The notes beneath the pieces were generated by a model, which did no database searches, was not told the origin of the DNA, and saw only the letters and a program-made list of their open reading frames with translations. Both the position numbers and the translations under genes were made by a program. Below, one piece after another: positions 46,465-55,266 of a DNA stretch of 64,000 nt (its first letter is position 1; each line of letters opens with the position of its first letter). Origin of the DNA: Ferdinandcohnia sp036965045 (GTDB lineage: Bacteria > Bacillota > Bacilli > Bacillales > Bacillaceae_L); the NCBI RefSeq assembly GCF_036965045.1, contig NZ_JBALOV010000025.1, forward strand, positions 186,001 through 250,000, given 5' to 3'.

Positions 46465-47421
46465 ATGGAGAAAAAACAAAAGAAAAAAATGAGTAAGACA
46501 AAAAAATGGATGATTGGTATTTTAAGTTTTCTCGGCCTAATCATTTTATCGATTGGCGGGTATGCTTTTTATTTATATAATTCTGTTGAAAATACAGTCG
46601 CTTCCATGCATAAACCGATTGAAAGAGAAAAATCAGAAAAGCGTCAAGATGAAGTTATTTTTAAGGAACAAGATCCAATTTCAGTTTTATTAATGGGTGT
46701 TGATGCCCGTGCCGGTGATAGAGGTCGTTCGGATTCTTTAATTGTGTTAACAGTGAATCCTACCGATAAATCTATGAAAATGGTAAGTATCCCTCGTGAT
46801 ACTAGAACTGAAATTATTGGAAGAGGCTATCAGGATAAAATTAACCATGCTTATGCATTTGGAGGTCCTGAGATGGCCATCGACACAGTCGAGAACTTTT
46901 TAGATATTCCTATTGATTATTTTGTACAAGTGAATATGGAAAGCTTTAAAGATATCGTGGATGCAGTCGGAGGAATAACTGTAAATAACAGCTTTGAATT
47001 TAGCTATGGTGGGTTTACATTTAATGAAGGGCAAATTTCCTTAGATGGTGGAGAAGCCTTGGCCTATTCCCGTATGCGTAAGGAAGATCCAAGAGGAGAT
47101 TTTGGTCGCCAAGATCGCCAAAGACAAATCATTATGGGTGTGATTAATAAGGGTGCAAGCTTCTCATCTTTAACAAACTTTGATGATATCCTTAAAGCAA
47201 TTGGAGCAAATATCCAAACAAATCTAACGTTTAACGAAATGGTAGATATCCAAAAGAATTATAAAGACGCACGACATAGTCTAGAGCAATCAATGGTGAA
47301 AGGCTCTGGTTCTCGTATTGATGGTATTTACTATTATATTGTTCCTGAAGAAGAGCGTCTTGCTATTTCTTCGATGCTAAAAGAACATCTACAACTTGGT
47401 GAAAATATCACAAAGCGATAA
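46465..47421 (+). CDS. LytR-CpsA-Psr family wall-polymer ligase (copy 2)
   Basis: 318 residues: a very basic tail (1-18), one membrane helix (about 19-38) and the LCP domain outside. GRSDSLIVLTVNP, MVSIPRDTRTEI, DKINHAYAFGGPEMA and RMRKEDPRGDFGRQDRQRQ are all present, so the catalytic arginines and acidic residues look intact. It differs from copy 1 mainly in the linker and C-terminus. It has its own promoter and terminator. Two LCP enzymes plus two TagO-like enzymes suggest two attachment routes. Confidence 0.94.
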   Translation: MEKKQKKKMSKTKKWMIGILSFLGLIILSIGGYAFYLYNSVENTVASMHKPIEREKSEKRQDEVIFKEQDPISVLLMGVDARAGDRGRSDSLIVLTVNPTDKSMKMVSIPRDTRTEIIGRGYQDKINHAYAFGGPEMAIDTVENFLDIPIDYFVQVNMESFKDIVDAVGGITVNNSFEFSYGGFTFNEGQISLDGGEALAYSRMRKEDPRGDFGRQDRQRQIIMGVINKGASFSSLTNFDDILKAIGANIQTNLTFNEMVDIQKNYKDARHSLEQSMVKGSGSRIDGIYYYIVPEEERLAISSMLKEHLQLGENITKR

Positions 47422-47447
47422 GCCGCATAGGCTTTTCGCTTTTTTTA
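47413..47447 (+). terminator. Terminator of the LCP copy 2 gene
   Basis: AGCGATAAGCC and GGCTTTTCGCT arms with a GCATA loop and six following T residues. The stem includes the stop codon. Confidence 0.88.
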
Positions 47448-47547
47448 TGTTATAGGATTCGACTATTACTCTTTTAGAAAATAGGACTTTAGAACTATGT
47501 ATTTTTGGAAAAATAATCCGATATTAAAATAGTTATCGTCGTATGAA

Positions 47548-47623
47548 ATGGCAAAACCTTTGAAAAAAGGTTGGCGCAAAACTAGAGGGGCTAAGGTCTT
47601 AGAAGACTATGCCAGCCAGCTAT
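47548..47623 (+). ncRNA. Cyclic-di-GMP-I (GEMM-I) riboswitch
   Basis: The fold of the GEMM-I aptamer can be drawn by hand. P1 is ATGGC (47548-47552) with GCTAT (47619-47623). The next stem is CCTTT and AAAGG closed by a GAAA tetraloop. Then GGCGCAAA matches the conserved junction (usual form GACGCAAA). The third stem holds CTAAG and TATG strands, the classic 11-nucleotide receptor for the GAAA loop, capped by GTCT-TAGA-AGAC. AGCCAGCTAT closes it. The AGGAGG of a small gene begins only 8 bases later, so control of translation is likely. Ligand c-di-GMP is expected; the related cGAMP class cannot be excluded by eye. Confidence 0.85.
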
Positions 47624-47644
47624 CAAAACGAGGAGGTAAAAAGC

Positions 47645-47776
47645 GTGTCACAATGGTTAACACCTGAAGAGGTAGAAAGAAGAAAAAGTAGAAATAAAAT
47701 ACTACTTTACACTTCAATACCAGTTGCTGTTATTGGAATAAGTGCACTTGCCACATTCCTAGCCAATAACATATGA
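47645..47776 (+). CDS. 43-residue single-span membrane protein under riboswitch control
   Basis: GTG 47645 to TGA 47776, with AGGAGG 8 bases upstream (47631-47636). It begins MSQWLTPEEVERRKSRNK, a polar and basic cytoplasmic start, and residues about 19-40 form one hydrophobic helix (ILLYTSIPVAVIGISALATF). No family is recognised. The riboswitch directly in front and the terminator directly behind make it a dedicated c-di-GMP output gene. It could be a small regulator of a membrane enzyme or of matrix or wall assembly; function is unknown. Confidence 0.78.
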   Translation: MSQWLTPEEVERRKSRNKILLYTSIPVAVIGISALATFLANNI

Positions 47777-47788
47777 GACAGGCAAAAT

Positions 47789-47842
47789 GACGGTTCCCTC
47801 GGCTTTACGTTTTTACACTAAAGCTAAGAGAACCGTCTTTCT
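47789..47842. terminator. Bidirectional terminator between the small gene and the M30 protease gene
   Basis: GACGGTT...GGCTTTA and TAAAGC...GAACCGTC arms form a long stem with a loop of about 11 bases. TTTCTTG follows on the plus strand; the minus side has a weaker T-run. Confidence 0.75.
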
Positions 47843-47845
47843 TGA

Positions 47846-50800
47846 TTAATTCATTAAGTCTACAATGTCATTAACAATTTTATCTTCAATTCCTCCGCCA
47901 ATTTGGTGAACCTGTTTCGTTTGGAATTTAGAAATGACTTTTATTTGTGAGTCTTCTATTTTTGTCGAAACGAGTAATACAGGTACTTTTAATTTGGCTG
48001 CTAAAGGACCTGCAGCTAGCGCATCTACCAGTTTCTTAGAATTAGAGTGGGCGACCATAATCGACTGCATATCCGAATCCTTATAGAATGCCTCAATCAC
48101 CTTCGCGTTCGTGATCTGGCGCTTTTCCCCGCTCAAACGATTGCGACTCACTTCTTGACTCGTAATTTTATTCATTTCCTTGATGATATCAGGCGCAATG
48201 ACAGATGTACCGCCAATAAAATACGATGTCTTCAATGCTTCTGTTTTAAGCCAATTATATGTTTCAGTTGGAACATTTTCTTTTCGTGTTAAAATAATTG
48301 GCTGCTTAGTTTGCCCAGACTGTGCCGCAATCGATAATGCATCTGGTTCACCTAAACCATAGGCCATGTAAGTGGTGTGCACATCTACCAACTTATCTAA
48401 TTGCCGGGCAATCAGTAGAGATGTTTCAAATCTATTTTCCCCACCAATTCGAGATACTATTAACCCTTGTGATGTAAGGGCATTTGCAACTTTAGAGGTA
48501 ATCACATCTTTTCCGCCGATTAAGATAATCTTTTTCGCATTCAGCCGTTTAATTTCCTTTAATGTTTCATCCGGTAATTTGTCTTTTCTGGTAAGCAAAA
48601 TTGGTGCACCTTCAGCGGATGCCAATGGAGTTGCTGTTAATCCATCTGCAATCGCTGCTCCGTTCACTAAAAGGACAGTATTGGCTTTATCCCATCCCGC
48701 ATTTGAAACCTTTACTGCTGTTTCATATCTATTTTCACCAACCAATTTTTCAAGAGTTGGACGCTGGTCAGTGACCTTTATGGTTGTGGCTGAACTTGAA
48801 TTTCCAGCTTTATCAACCGCTACCACTTCAATTACAGTTCCTGCCACTTGTTTTTTAATCGTCATTTTAAAGCTTCCGTTACGATCTGCAGTTACACGTC
48901 CAATTTCTTTTCCAGAAACTTTTGCAACTACAGTCGCGTTCGCTTCAGTGTTCCCCGTTAGAACTTCATCCAAATCTGATACACTGTTTACTTTTGGTGC
49001 TGCCGGTGACGTTTTATCAACAACCGTTACTTTTGTTGCTGGACTCACATTTCCTGCATTATCTTCAGCAGTCACCTCGATTACCGTGCCTGCCTTTTGT
49101 TTTGGAATACTGATCGAAAACTCTCCTGTACCCCCAGCATGACCAATCCACGTATTCGCACCAATTTTTACCGTTACCTTAGCATCTTTTTCCGCTGTAC
49201 CTTTAACCAATGTGTCTGAATCTCCAACTGGGAAGACAACAGGACTTGCAGGGGCTGTTGTATCTACTTCGTCCATTCCTAATAGAGTATAGGTAACATC
49301 TGCTCCTTTATCTGCTGGAACCTGATAGTTATCACCTGCTGAAATTGGCGTTACAATTGCACCACCACCAAGTAAACTTGTTGGTCCTCCAAGATAAAGT
49401 CTTTCCTCAAGCGCATCGAAGAATGGATCTCCTTTAAAACCATATAAGCCAGTTGGCTCTTTCAAAAACAAAGCAAGTCTAAAACTCGTCATCAGCTTTC
49501 CGAAAGTCATATCTGGACTGATGTATTTCTTGGCAACATTTTCAATCGCCTGATAGTCATTAGCTTGGTCCGTTATGATTTCTTTAAAGATTCGATCCCC
49601 TTGCCCAGCTTGGATTTTCACATATTGTAAAAATAAATAGGACAATGAGTAATTTGATAATACATCTCCGCTCCAATTAAGAAGTGAATGTCCATTTCTA
49701 ATGGAGTTTGATAGATTGTAATAATTTAACCGATCATAAAGTCCGCTGCCTTGATACATTTGATCTGCTGCTTCAGATAAACCTTCATTTAGCCAAGTAG
49801 GCATATAGGTATTACCTTCTACAAGGACATTTTGATTGTAATTGACCATATGCTGAAACTCATGAGCTAACGTTCCAAATGCATTTGAGACATTTTTTGT
49901 AGAACCTAGACCCATTGTTGGATACGTATCAATATAGAAGATTTCCGATTGATTCGAATAGGACATTGGAAACAGGTCTCTTGAGGAGAAATATCCAGCA
50001 ATAAAACCTCCAGATCCTGAAAAGCCATCTTGTATATCAAATGTAAGAATATTTATTTTCCCATTCTGATCGACATCAGATTCCTTCCCAAAATGGGTGG
50101 TGATTGTTTCGTAAATATGATCTTCAAATTCTTTTCCAAGGGCTGTCGCATCGGCATCCGTAATTTGATTTGCATGTACCCAAACATCCGCTTTTGAACC
50201 ACTATAAGCTAATCTTGCAGAAATCTGATACGGCTTGGAGTTCCGTGTATCCACTACCCAGAATGGCTTCGTATCGCCGACCTTGTATGCTGCTGCCATG
50301 GATTTCGAGTGTTTCTGCACGATGCTTAGTTCCTCACTGGCAGGATCGATTTGGAAGTTTGCGTCCATTCGATAGGATCCTTGCTCTAACACCTCATCCA
50401 ATGTATAAGGAATCTCCTGCACATTAAATGATCCAGTAGATTGTGACACTTTTTCGTTCGTCGATTCATTACTAATTACAACATATGTGTCACTTGGCGT
50501 TGGCTCACCCTCATTTAAAAATGGATTTGTCACCTTGAATGTCGTTGTATCCTGATAGTAATCATCATAACGAGATTGAGAGATTCCTATCCTCATATAA
50601 ATAAATTCTTGCCCCTCAAATTCAGTGATTGGGATATCGGTTAGCAAAGAGCCATTGGAAAAGCCATATAAATCAAAATCGCTTGTTCCGAGAAAATCTA
50701 ACCCATTCCCATTGTCTCTAAAAAATTCAATGGTTATATAGCGGTCTTTTTCATAGGGGAATTCAGAAAGATAGTTCAATTTAACCGTCATATTCTCAGC

Positions 50801-51088
50801 ACTATAAGTTGATGGAAGGACCTCCTCAAAATAAAAAGCATGATAACCTTCATAACTATCAAATAAAGTATCCACCATTTCCCCTTTTTCAATCAGTGGA
50901 TAATTCGTTGGATCCTGATAGTTCTCCTCATGTTCTTTCGCTAACTTAGGTTCATCAATAGTAGATAGACTTGCATGAAGAGTTTGATCGGACCGGGGAT
51001 CACCAGTTTTCGCTAAAGATTGCGCATTCGTTAACGTTGGCCCTATCGCCAACAGTAATCCGAGTACTAAAATAAATACCTTTTTCAT
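47846..51088 (-). CDS. Secreted zinc metalloprotease (M30/hyicolysin-like) with Ig-like domains and three CWB2 repeats
   Basis: 1080 residues with a signal peptide (cut near TNAQ). The protease part has H409-E410-x-x-H413 in TLAHEFQHMVNY and the third ligand E435 in WLNEGLSEAA. The surrounding pattern is that of peptidase M30. Two repeated Ig-like modules span about 610-790 (VTAEDNAGNVSPATKV, VVAVDKAGNSSSATTI). Three CWB2 modules end the protein (LVGENRYETA, IGGENRFETS, LSGEKRQITN); the last is degenerate. It should sit on the cell wall and digest external or surface proteins. Its promoter is not identified. Confidence 0.9.
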   Translation of the reverse strand: MKKVFILVLGLLLAIGPTLTNAQSLAKTGDPRSDQTLHASLSTIDEPKLAKEHEENYQDPTNYPLIEKGEMVDTLFDSYEGYHAFYFEEVLPSTYSAENMTVKLNYLSEFPYEKDRYITIEFFRDNGNGLDFLGTSDFDLYGFSNGSLLTDIPITEFEGQEFIYMRIGISQSRYDDYYQDTTTFKVTNPFLNEGEPTPSDTYVVISNESTNEKVSQSTGSFNVQEIPYTLDEVLEQGSYRMDANFQIDPASEELSIVQKHSKSMAAAYKVGDTKPFWVVDTRNSKPYQISARLAYSGSKADVWVHANQITDADATALGKEFEDHIYETITTHFGKESDVDQNGKINILTFDIQDGFSGSGGFIAGYFSSRDLFPMSYSNQSEIFYIDTYPTMGLGSTKNVSNAFGTLAHEFQHMVNYNQNVLVEGNTYMPTWLNEGLSEAADQMYQGSGLYDRLNYYNLSNSIRNGHSLLNWSGDVLSNYSLSYLFLQYVKIQAGQGDRIFKEIITDQANDYQAIENVAKKYISPDMTFGKLMTSFRLALFLKEPTGLYGFKGDPFFDALEERLYLGGPTSLLGGGAIVTPISAGDNYQVPADKGADVTYTLLGMDEVDTTAPASPVVFPVGDSDTLVKGTAEKDAKVTVKIGANTWIGHAGGTGEFSISIPKQKAGTVIEVTAEDNAGNVSPATKVTVVDKTSPAAPKVNSVSDLDEVLTGNTEANATVVAKVSGKEIGRVTADRNGSFKMTIKKQVAGTVIEVVAVDKAGNSSSATTIKVTDQRPTLEKLVGENRYETAVKVSNAGWDKANTVLLVNGAAIADGLTATPLASAEGAPILLTRKDKLPDETLKEIKRLNAKKIILIGGKDVITSKVANALTSQGLIVSRIGGENRFETSLLIARQLDKLVDVHTTYMAYGLGEPDALSIAAQSGQTKQPIILTRKENVPTETYNWLKTEALKTSYFIGGTSVIAPDIIKEMNKITSQEVSRNRLSGEKRQITNAKVIEAFYKDSDMQSIMVAHSNSKKLVDALAAGPLAAKLKVPVLLVSTKIEDSQIKVISKFQTKQVHQIGGGIEDKIVNDIVDLMN

Positions 51089-51327
51089 GTTTTGACATCC
51101 TTCCTCAAACTATTAAACTAGTAACATATTACCATATTCTTTCAAATTAATGTATAAATGTTAATTTAATACCAGGTACAAGCAGAGGAGGGACACAATC
51201 TTTTAATCGATACGGGCAGACATAAACTTCACAAACGCAACGTATATATGTATGATTGGGTATTCGAATACCTTAAAGGTGAATTGAACATTTTTTTCAG
51301 AACCACTGTATCAATGGAGGTTTACAA

Positions 51328-53976
51328 ATGACATCAGAAAATGAATTAATCACAAAAACGTATTATAAAACGTTAATTCCTGAAAATGATAAAAGGCATC
51401 CGGTCGAAATCCTTGGCGAGGCATATATGGCTGAGCAGGAAAAAGAGCTGTATGACCTGTCCCATATACGCTTTGCTCAAGGGGAGCTTTATTTTTATTA
51501 CAAGGATTATGAAGCGGCTATCTATAAATGGGAGAATATCAATAATGATCTGGAGCCATGGGCTAAGAAAAATATTGCCGACGCATATTATGAGCTTGGA
51601 TTGCTATCAAATGCGGAAGAAGTATATGGCTCTATTATTTCAAAAAATAAAATTCTGACCAGTGAGGTTTCGCTAAGCTTGTTCTCGCTTTATCTTGAGG
51701 ATCAAAAAATCGATGCTGCGTATCGAGTTCTACAGGAAGCAATTGACGGAAACCCAGATTATCCTGAACTAACATCGATTGCTAAGCGATTTTATGAGGA
51801 ACAGGGAGATTGGAAAAATGCAGTTGAACTTGCGATTAATGAGGCGAAGCGAACTAGTGACCTTTTTTGGTTTGACGCATTAGTTACATATGGTGAGGCT
51901 GGACATATCAGTACATTTACACCGGATACATTCGTTTCCGTGTTACGAAACTTATATGAATTGGATCAACCTAGATTTAAAAAGCTACTTGCAGCAACTT
52001 GGAGTAATTATAAAAACACGGACAGCCATTTAGACTGGCTCCAGTCAGTCATTCAAATCATGAAGGATTTAGAGATTAATCCGTATGAGTCCTGGCATGC
52101 AATTACCGGTTTGTTTGAAGAAGCATACATCGAACTTACAACCGGAAATTATTTATTGCGTGACATCGGAGTGCTAATGCCAAAGTTGCTGATTAATTGG
52201 TTGAATACAACCACCGCAACAAATGGATTAAATGCTGCAGCTGCAATCCTTGCGTGGGATGACATTTTTCCTTCAGCCATTAAAATGGTGATTGTAAAAG
52301 AAGCTGAAATTGTCCTAAAAAATGCAAAAGGAAGCAAGATTTCCATGAATGATTGTCACCACTTCATGGAGACGATTATCGAGTGGGCTCGTAGGAATAA
52401 TATTGAAACAAGCGAACGTTTGGTATGGGGCTTTGATCAACTTTTTGATGGAGATACAACGAACTTACTTGTTATCGGTAAAGGGAAAGGTTCTTTCATT
52501 AACTCGATTTTAGAAGAAGAAATTCGAACTCCATCTCTTTCTTCATTTACAAGTATCCAATATGGAGAAAAGAAGGAACTAATTGAAGTGACCGATACGG
52601 CCCGTAGTCTACTGGATACATTCGAAGAGGTAACAAGTCCAGACTCGATTATAGAGGCAACCCTGCCTTCCGTTCCATTACAAACGGCAGGACTAAGGCT
52701 GAATACGACTGGCTTCAACGAGTACTTTATGGAAAAACGGAAAACCTTTGGATTTTTACCTGTTGTTGATGGCGTTCTATTTGTGCATGAAGCAGAATCT
52801 CTTACAGAATTGGACTTAGATTATCTTGCTCAAATTCAGCATTCCGCCAAGGATATTCCTGTCCATTTCATATTACGAAATCCTTACATCGGTGAAAAAA
52901 TCAAGGAATACTTCCCGGATGCGAGGATTCATTCATTTAATAGTTCACTGAGTGCCGTAAAAGAAAGCTTCCGTAATGTCAATCGTGTTGGAAAAATTTT
53001 GTTTTTGCTAAGAAAAACAATATCCAATCTTCTTAAAAAGCGGGCTGACGCAGAAAACAAGCTGATAGAGGTAATCGCACATAACGAGGAGTTTATCACC
53101 CGATTAACTGGGTTTAATAACAGTTTATACGATAAGGAAATGGGCCAAAGTAAAGAAATTGTGGAATCATTTGCGGGTGTAATTTCCGAGATTAAGCGCG
53201 AGCTTTCTGAAAAGATTCCGAAAATCCTTTCTGGCTGCTCAGAGGTTATTACAGAAGAAAGCAATCTAAACCAACTACACATTGAGTTAAATGAAAAAAT
53301 GAATGAAGAAATTCAACGTTTATTTGAACAAGAGATTGTTCCAAATCTTTCCGAAAAGCTTCAGGATTGGCTCGAAAGTTCAAATCAAATATTAGTGGCT
53401 ACCCAGGACTACTTAAATGACATGACTGAATCACTTGCAGAAGGATATCCCGAAAAAGAGCTCAATCTACAATGTGATTTTAAAGTAGTCGAGGATTGGC
53501 GTCGTGACATCAGTCGCATGACTTATCAAATTGAAATTGCAAAGGAAAATATCATGCTTCGTCGGAGCCCATCACAAGTGTTGCTTAAGGGTGCGGGCAA
53601 AGTGTTAGGCTTGTTGCCACAAAAACAGCAAACATACATGCTTAACCAGTACAAGCGTTTTGTAGAAAATGCGTCCTACGAGGATATTGTTGAATCAATC
53701 CAAACAAAGTTTTGGCAGCAATTCGACTTTTTCAATAAGTCACTTCAGCAGGATATCGGACTATTCTATAAGGACTCTCTAGAGGAACTTTCCAGGACGA
53801 TTGAGGAAATTAAGGGTCGAGTTGAAGATGATAAAGAAACATTAGCAAAAATGAAATCTAACCCAGAAATCTACTACGATCCGTTGAAGCTATTTGAAAC
53901 AAGGCTTGTTCAAAACGAACGGATTTGGAAGAAAAGCAAGGACACCGAGACAGGTTCCTTGTCCCACACTCACTAA
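51328..53976 (+). CDS. TPR protein with degenerate dynamin-like GTPase domain
   Basis: 882 residues, no signal or clear membrane helix. Residues about 40-175 are TPR repeats (AQGELYFYYKDYEAAIYKWE, AYYELGLLSNAEEVYG). Near 380-395, LVIGKGKGSFINSIL resembles a dynamin P-loop followed by FINSLL, but the loop is shortened and the GKS/T is lost. VPLQTAGLRLNTTGF stands where DTPGL is expected, and GVLFVHEAESLTELDLDYL followed by VHFILRNPY stands where the NKxD strand should be. The rest (560-865) is long helices like a dynamin stalk. It is therefore read as a pseudo-GTPase of the bacterial dynamin-like group. Start ATG has GGAGG 7 bases upstream. It may remodel or scaffold membrane; unknown. Confidence 0.72.
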   Translation: MTSENELITKTYYKTLIPENDKRHPVEILGEAYMAEQEKELYDLSHIRFAQGELYFYYKDYEAAIYKWENINNDLEPWAKKNIADAYYELGLLSNAEEVYGSIISKNKILTSEVSLSLFSLYLEDQKIDAAYRVLQEAIDGNPDYPELTSIAKRFYEEQGDWKNAVELAINEAKRTSDLFWFDALVTYGEAGHISTFTPDTFVSVLRNLYELDQPRFKKLLAATWSNYKNTDSHLDWLQSVIQIMKDLEINPYESWHAITGLFEEAYIELTTGNYLLRDIGVLMPKLLINWLNTTTATNGLNAAAAILAWDDIFPSAIKMVIVKEAEIVLKNAKGSKISMNDCHHFMETIIEWARRNNIETSERLVWGFDQLFDGDTTNLLVIGKGKGSFINSILEEEIRTPSLSSFTSIQYGEKKELIEVTDTARSLLDTFEEVTSPDSIIEATLPSVPLQTAGLRLNTTGFNEYFMEKRKTFGFLPVVDGVLFVHEAESLTELDLDYLAQIQHSAKDIPVHFILRNPYIGEKIKEYFPDARIHSFNSSLSAVKESFRNVNRVGKILFLLRKTISNLLKKRADAENKLIEVIAHNEEFITRLTGFNNSLYDKEMGQSKEIVESFAGVISEIKRELSEKIPKILSGCSEVITEESNLNQLHIELNEKMNEEIQRLFEQEIVPNLSEKLQDWLESSNQILVATQDYLNDMTESLAEGYPEKELNLQCDFKVVEDWRRDISRMTYQIEIAKENIMLRRSPSQVLLKGAGKVLGLLPQKQQTYMLNQYKRFVENASYEDIVESIQTKFWQQFDFFNKSLQQDIGLFYKDSLEELSRTIEEIKGRVEDDKETLAKMKSNPEIYYDPLKLFETRLVQNERIWKKSKDTETGSLSHTH

Positions 53977-53980
53977 TTAC

Positions 53981-54027
53981 AAAATAGGCACAACGAGCGG
54001 ATTTTAAATGCTTGTTGTGCCTGTTTT
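53981..54027. terminator. Bidirectional terminator after the pseudo-dynamin gene
   Basis: GGCACAACGAGC and GCTTGTTGTGCC arms flanked by AAAA and TTTT on both sides. Confidence 0.85.
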
Positions 54028-54324
54028 CTACTCTTTTTCAGGAATTCTTTTTATTTCTTGATCCGTAAACACGTTATATTCATTAGTGCTCATCGTAGAA
54101 AATTCGGATACGATTGCTCCCTCGTCCCCTGCTTGGAACCAATGCAAGGTATTTCCGTATTGGTGTATACCATCAACTGTAATCCATGCTCTCTCACTCT
54201 ATTTAACCCAAAGTCTGCAATTTCAAGTCTATCAATCTCTTCCTCAGTCAAAACAATCTTACACTTCTTAAAATATTTCAATACTTTCAAGTTTTATTTG
54301 CTCGTATACTTTGCGTGATAACAT
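54028..54324 (-). pseudogene. D-lyxose isomerase (YdaE-like) pseudogene
   Basis: The remnant starts at ATG 54324 (AAGGA upstream): MLSRKVYEQIKLESIEIF, then a T-run frameshift into KKCKIVLTEEEIDRLEIADFG and GLQLMVYTNTE. This is the N-terminus of the YdaE/D-lyxose ketol-isomerase family. It then jumps, in another frame, to NTLHWFQAGDEGAIVSE and MSTNEYNVFTDQEI, the C-terminus of the same family (B. subtilis YdaE ends with a very similar stretch). The middle, about 70 residues including metal-binding histidines, is deleted. Two lesions make it non-functional. Family identification rests on recalled YdaE sequence. Confidence 0.75.
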
Positions 54325-54520
54325 TGTAAGTATCCTTGTCTTATTTGAATCGAGACGGAGGATATCAAGTTTTTTTAGGGAGACTTCCTATTTCCGTATC
54401 GAATTATTCAAATATTAGTTTTGGGGCTTGTGTTATGGTAAAGCGACATAAAATACTTAATGAAACTTGTCCCATGTCCCATTAAAAATAAAAAGAAAGA
54501 ACAATTCTGCCTAAAACGGA
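54325..54520. other. Non-coding stretch between gene remnants
   Basis: AT-rich bases between the lyxose-isomerase pseudogene and a possible sulfotransferase fragment. I see no complete gene, promoter or structured RNA here. It looks like decaying sequence. Confidence 0.4.
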
Positions 54521-54624
54521 CCAATATATACGGTAGATTATGTGGGGAAATTAGACAGTTGGAAGGAGACTGGCGATTAGAGTTAGAGAATATTCATAGT
54601 AGATACGTTCGTCTCATTAGGTAA
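54521..54624 (+). pseudogene. Possible sulfotransferase C-terminal fragment
   Basis: One frame reads PIYTVDYVGKLDSWKE, then a one-base slip leads to DWRLELENIHSRYVRLIR and a stop. The order V-D-Y-V-G-K-L-(E/D)-W-x-x-D-W resembles the end of Sulfotransfer_2-type proteins (a V-G-R-x-E-x-L-x-x-D-W pattern). There is no start, ribosome site or upstream domain. It is short, so the call is weak. Confidence 0.3.
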
Positions 54625-54657
54625 AATGCCATATCGTTTGAAACCTAACCTTATTTA

Positions 54658-55266
54658 TTATTTCAGCACTTTATCTGGATTGTATGTCCTTTTTAATGAA
54701 TAAGGTTTTATATGCGTATACATATTCCCAGCTAATCGGCCAACTGGGTTTAACTTTTCAAAATCAATTTTGAAATTACCTTGGTAGATTGTATCATCTA
54801 TATCAAAGTGAATCACCTCTGCAAGGACCATATTACTGTCCTTTACAGGAATAATGCGATCTAGCTTGCATTCCATTTTAATAGGAGCTTCCTTCACGGC
54901 TATACTATCAATAACTTTGGCAGTAACTGGTGTAAATCCTACCTCTTCAAATTCATTGATTTCCGGTAAATATTCTGCACCCGCATTATGGACTTGTTGG
55001 GCCATTTCAGCATTTACAAGATTGATAACGAACTCCGGGTGATGTTCAATATTAAGGACTGTATCCTTCTTTATATCACCTTTCCTATTTCCAACCGAAA
55101 ACATAACCATTGGTGGGTGGATGACATTGAAGAAACTGAATGGGGCAACATTGTAAATACCTTCCGCACTTTTGGTGGAAACGAGGGCAATTGGCCTAGG
55201 AACAATCGTTCCTGACATTAATTTATATAGCTCAGTTGGAGAACAGTCCTTTGTGTAAATTTCCAT
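54658..55266 (-). CDS. Flavin-reductase-like FMN-binding split-barrel protein
   Basis: 202 residues. TIVPRPIALVSTKSAEGIYNV and FSFFNVIHPPMVMFSVGNRK are typical of the flavin reductase-like domain that binds FMN and often supplies reduced flavin to a monooxygenase. The C-terminal part (FDIDDTIYQGNFKIDFEKL, NPVGRLAGNMYTHI) fits the larger DIM6/NTAB type. GGGAGGAG precedes the ATG. It follows the NicC-like gene by 329 bases on the same strand, so it may belong to the pyridine pathway. NicC-type enzymes reduce their own FAD, so its partner is unclear. Confidence 0.85.
   Translation of the reverse strand: MEIYTKDCSPTELYKLMSGTIVPRPIALVSTKSAEGIYNVAPFSFFNVIHPPMVMFSVGNRKGDIKKDTVLNIEHHPEFVINLVNAEMAQQVHNAGAEYLPEINEFEEVGFTPVTAKVIDSIAVKEAPIKMECKLDRIIPVKDSNMVLAEVIHFDIDDTIYQGNFKIDFEKLNPVGRLAGNMYTHIKPYSLKRTYNPDKVLK

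Noticed and set aside
48372..49142. Long plus-strand frame (256 residues) opposite the M30 protease gene
   Set aside because: It is antisense to the Ig-like and CWB2 coding region, has no ribosome site and no protein-like motif.
54090..54290. 66-residue reading frame as a small intact gene
   Set aside because: It is the out-of-frame middle of the D-lyxose isomerase remnant: its N-terminal half matches the family but the last 20 residues are read in the wrong frame after a deletion.
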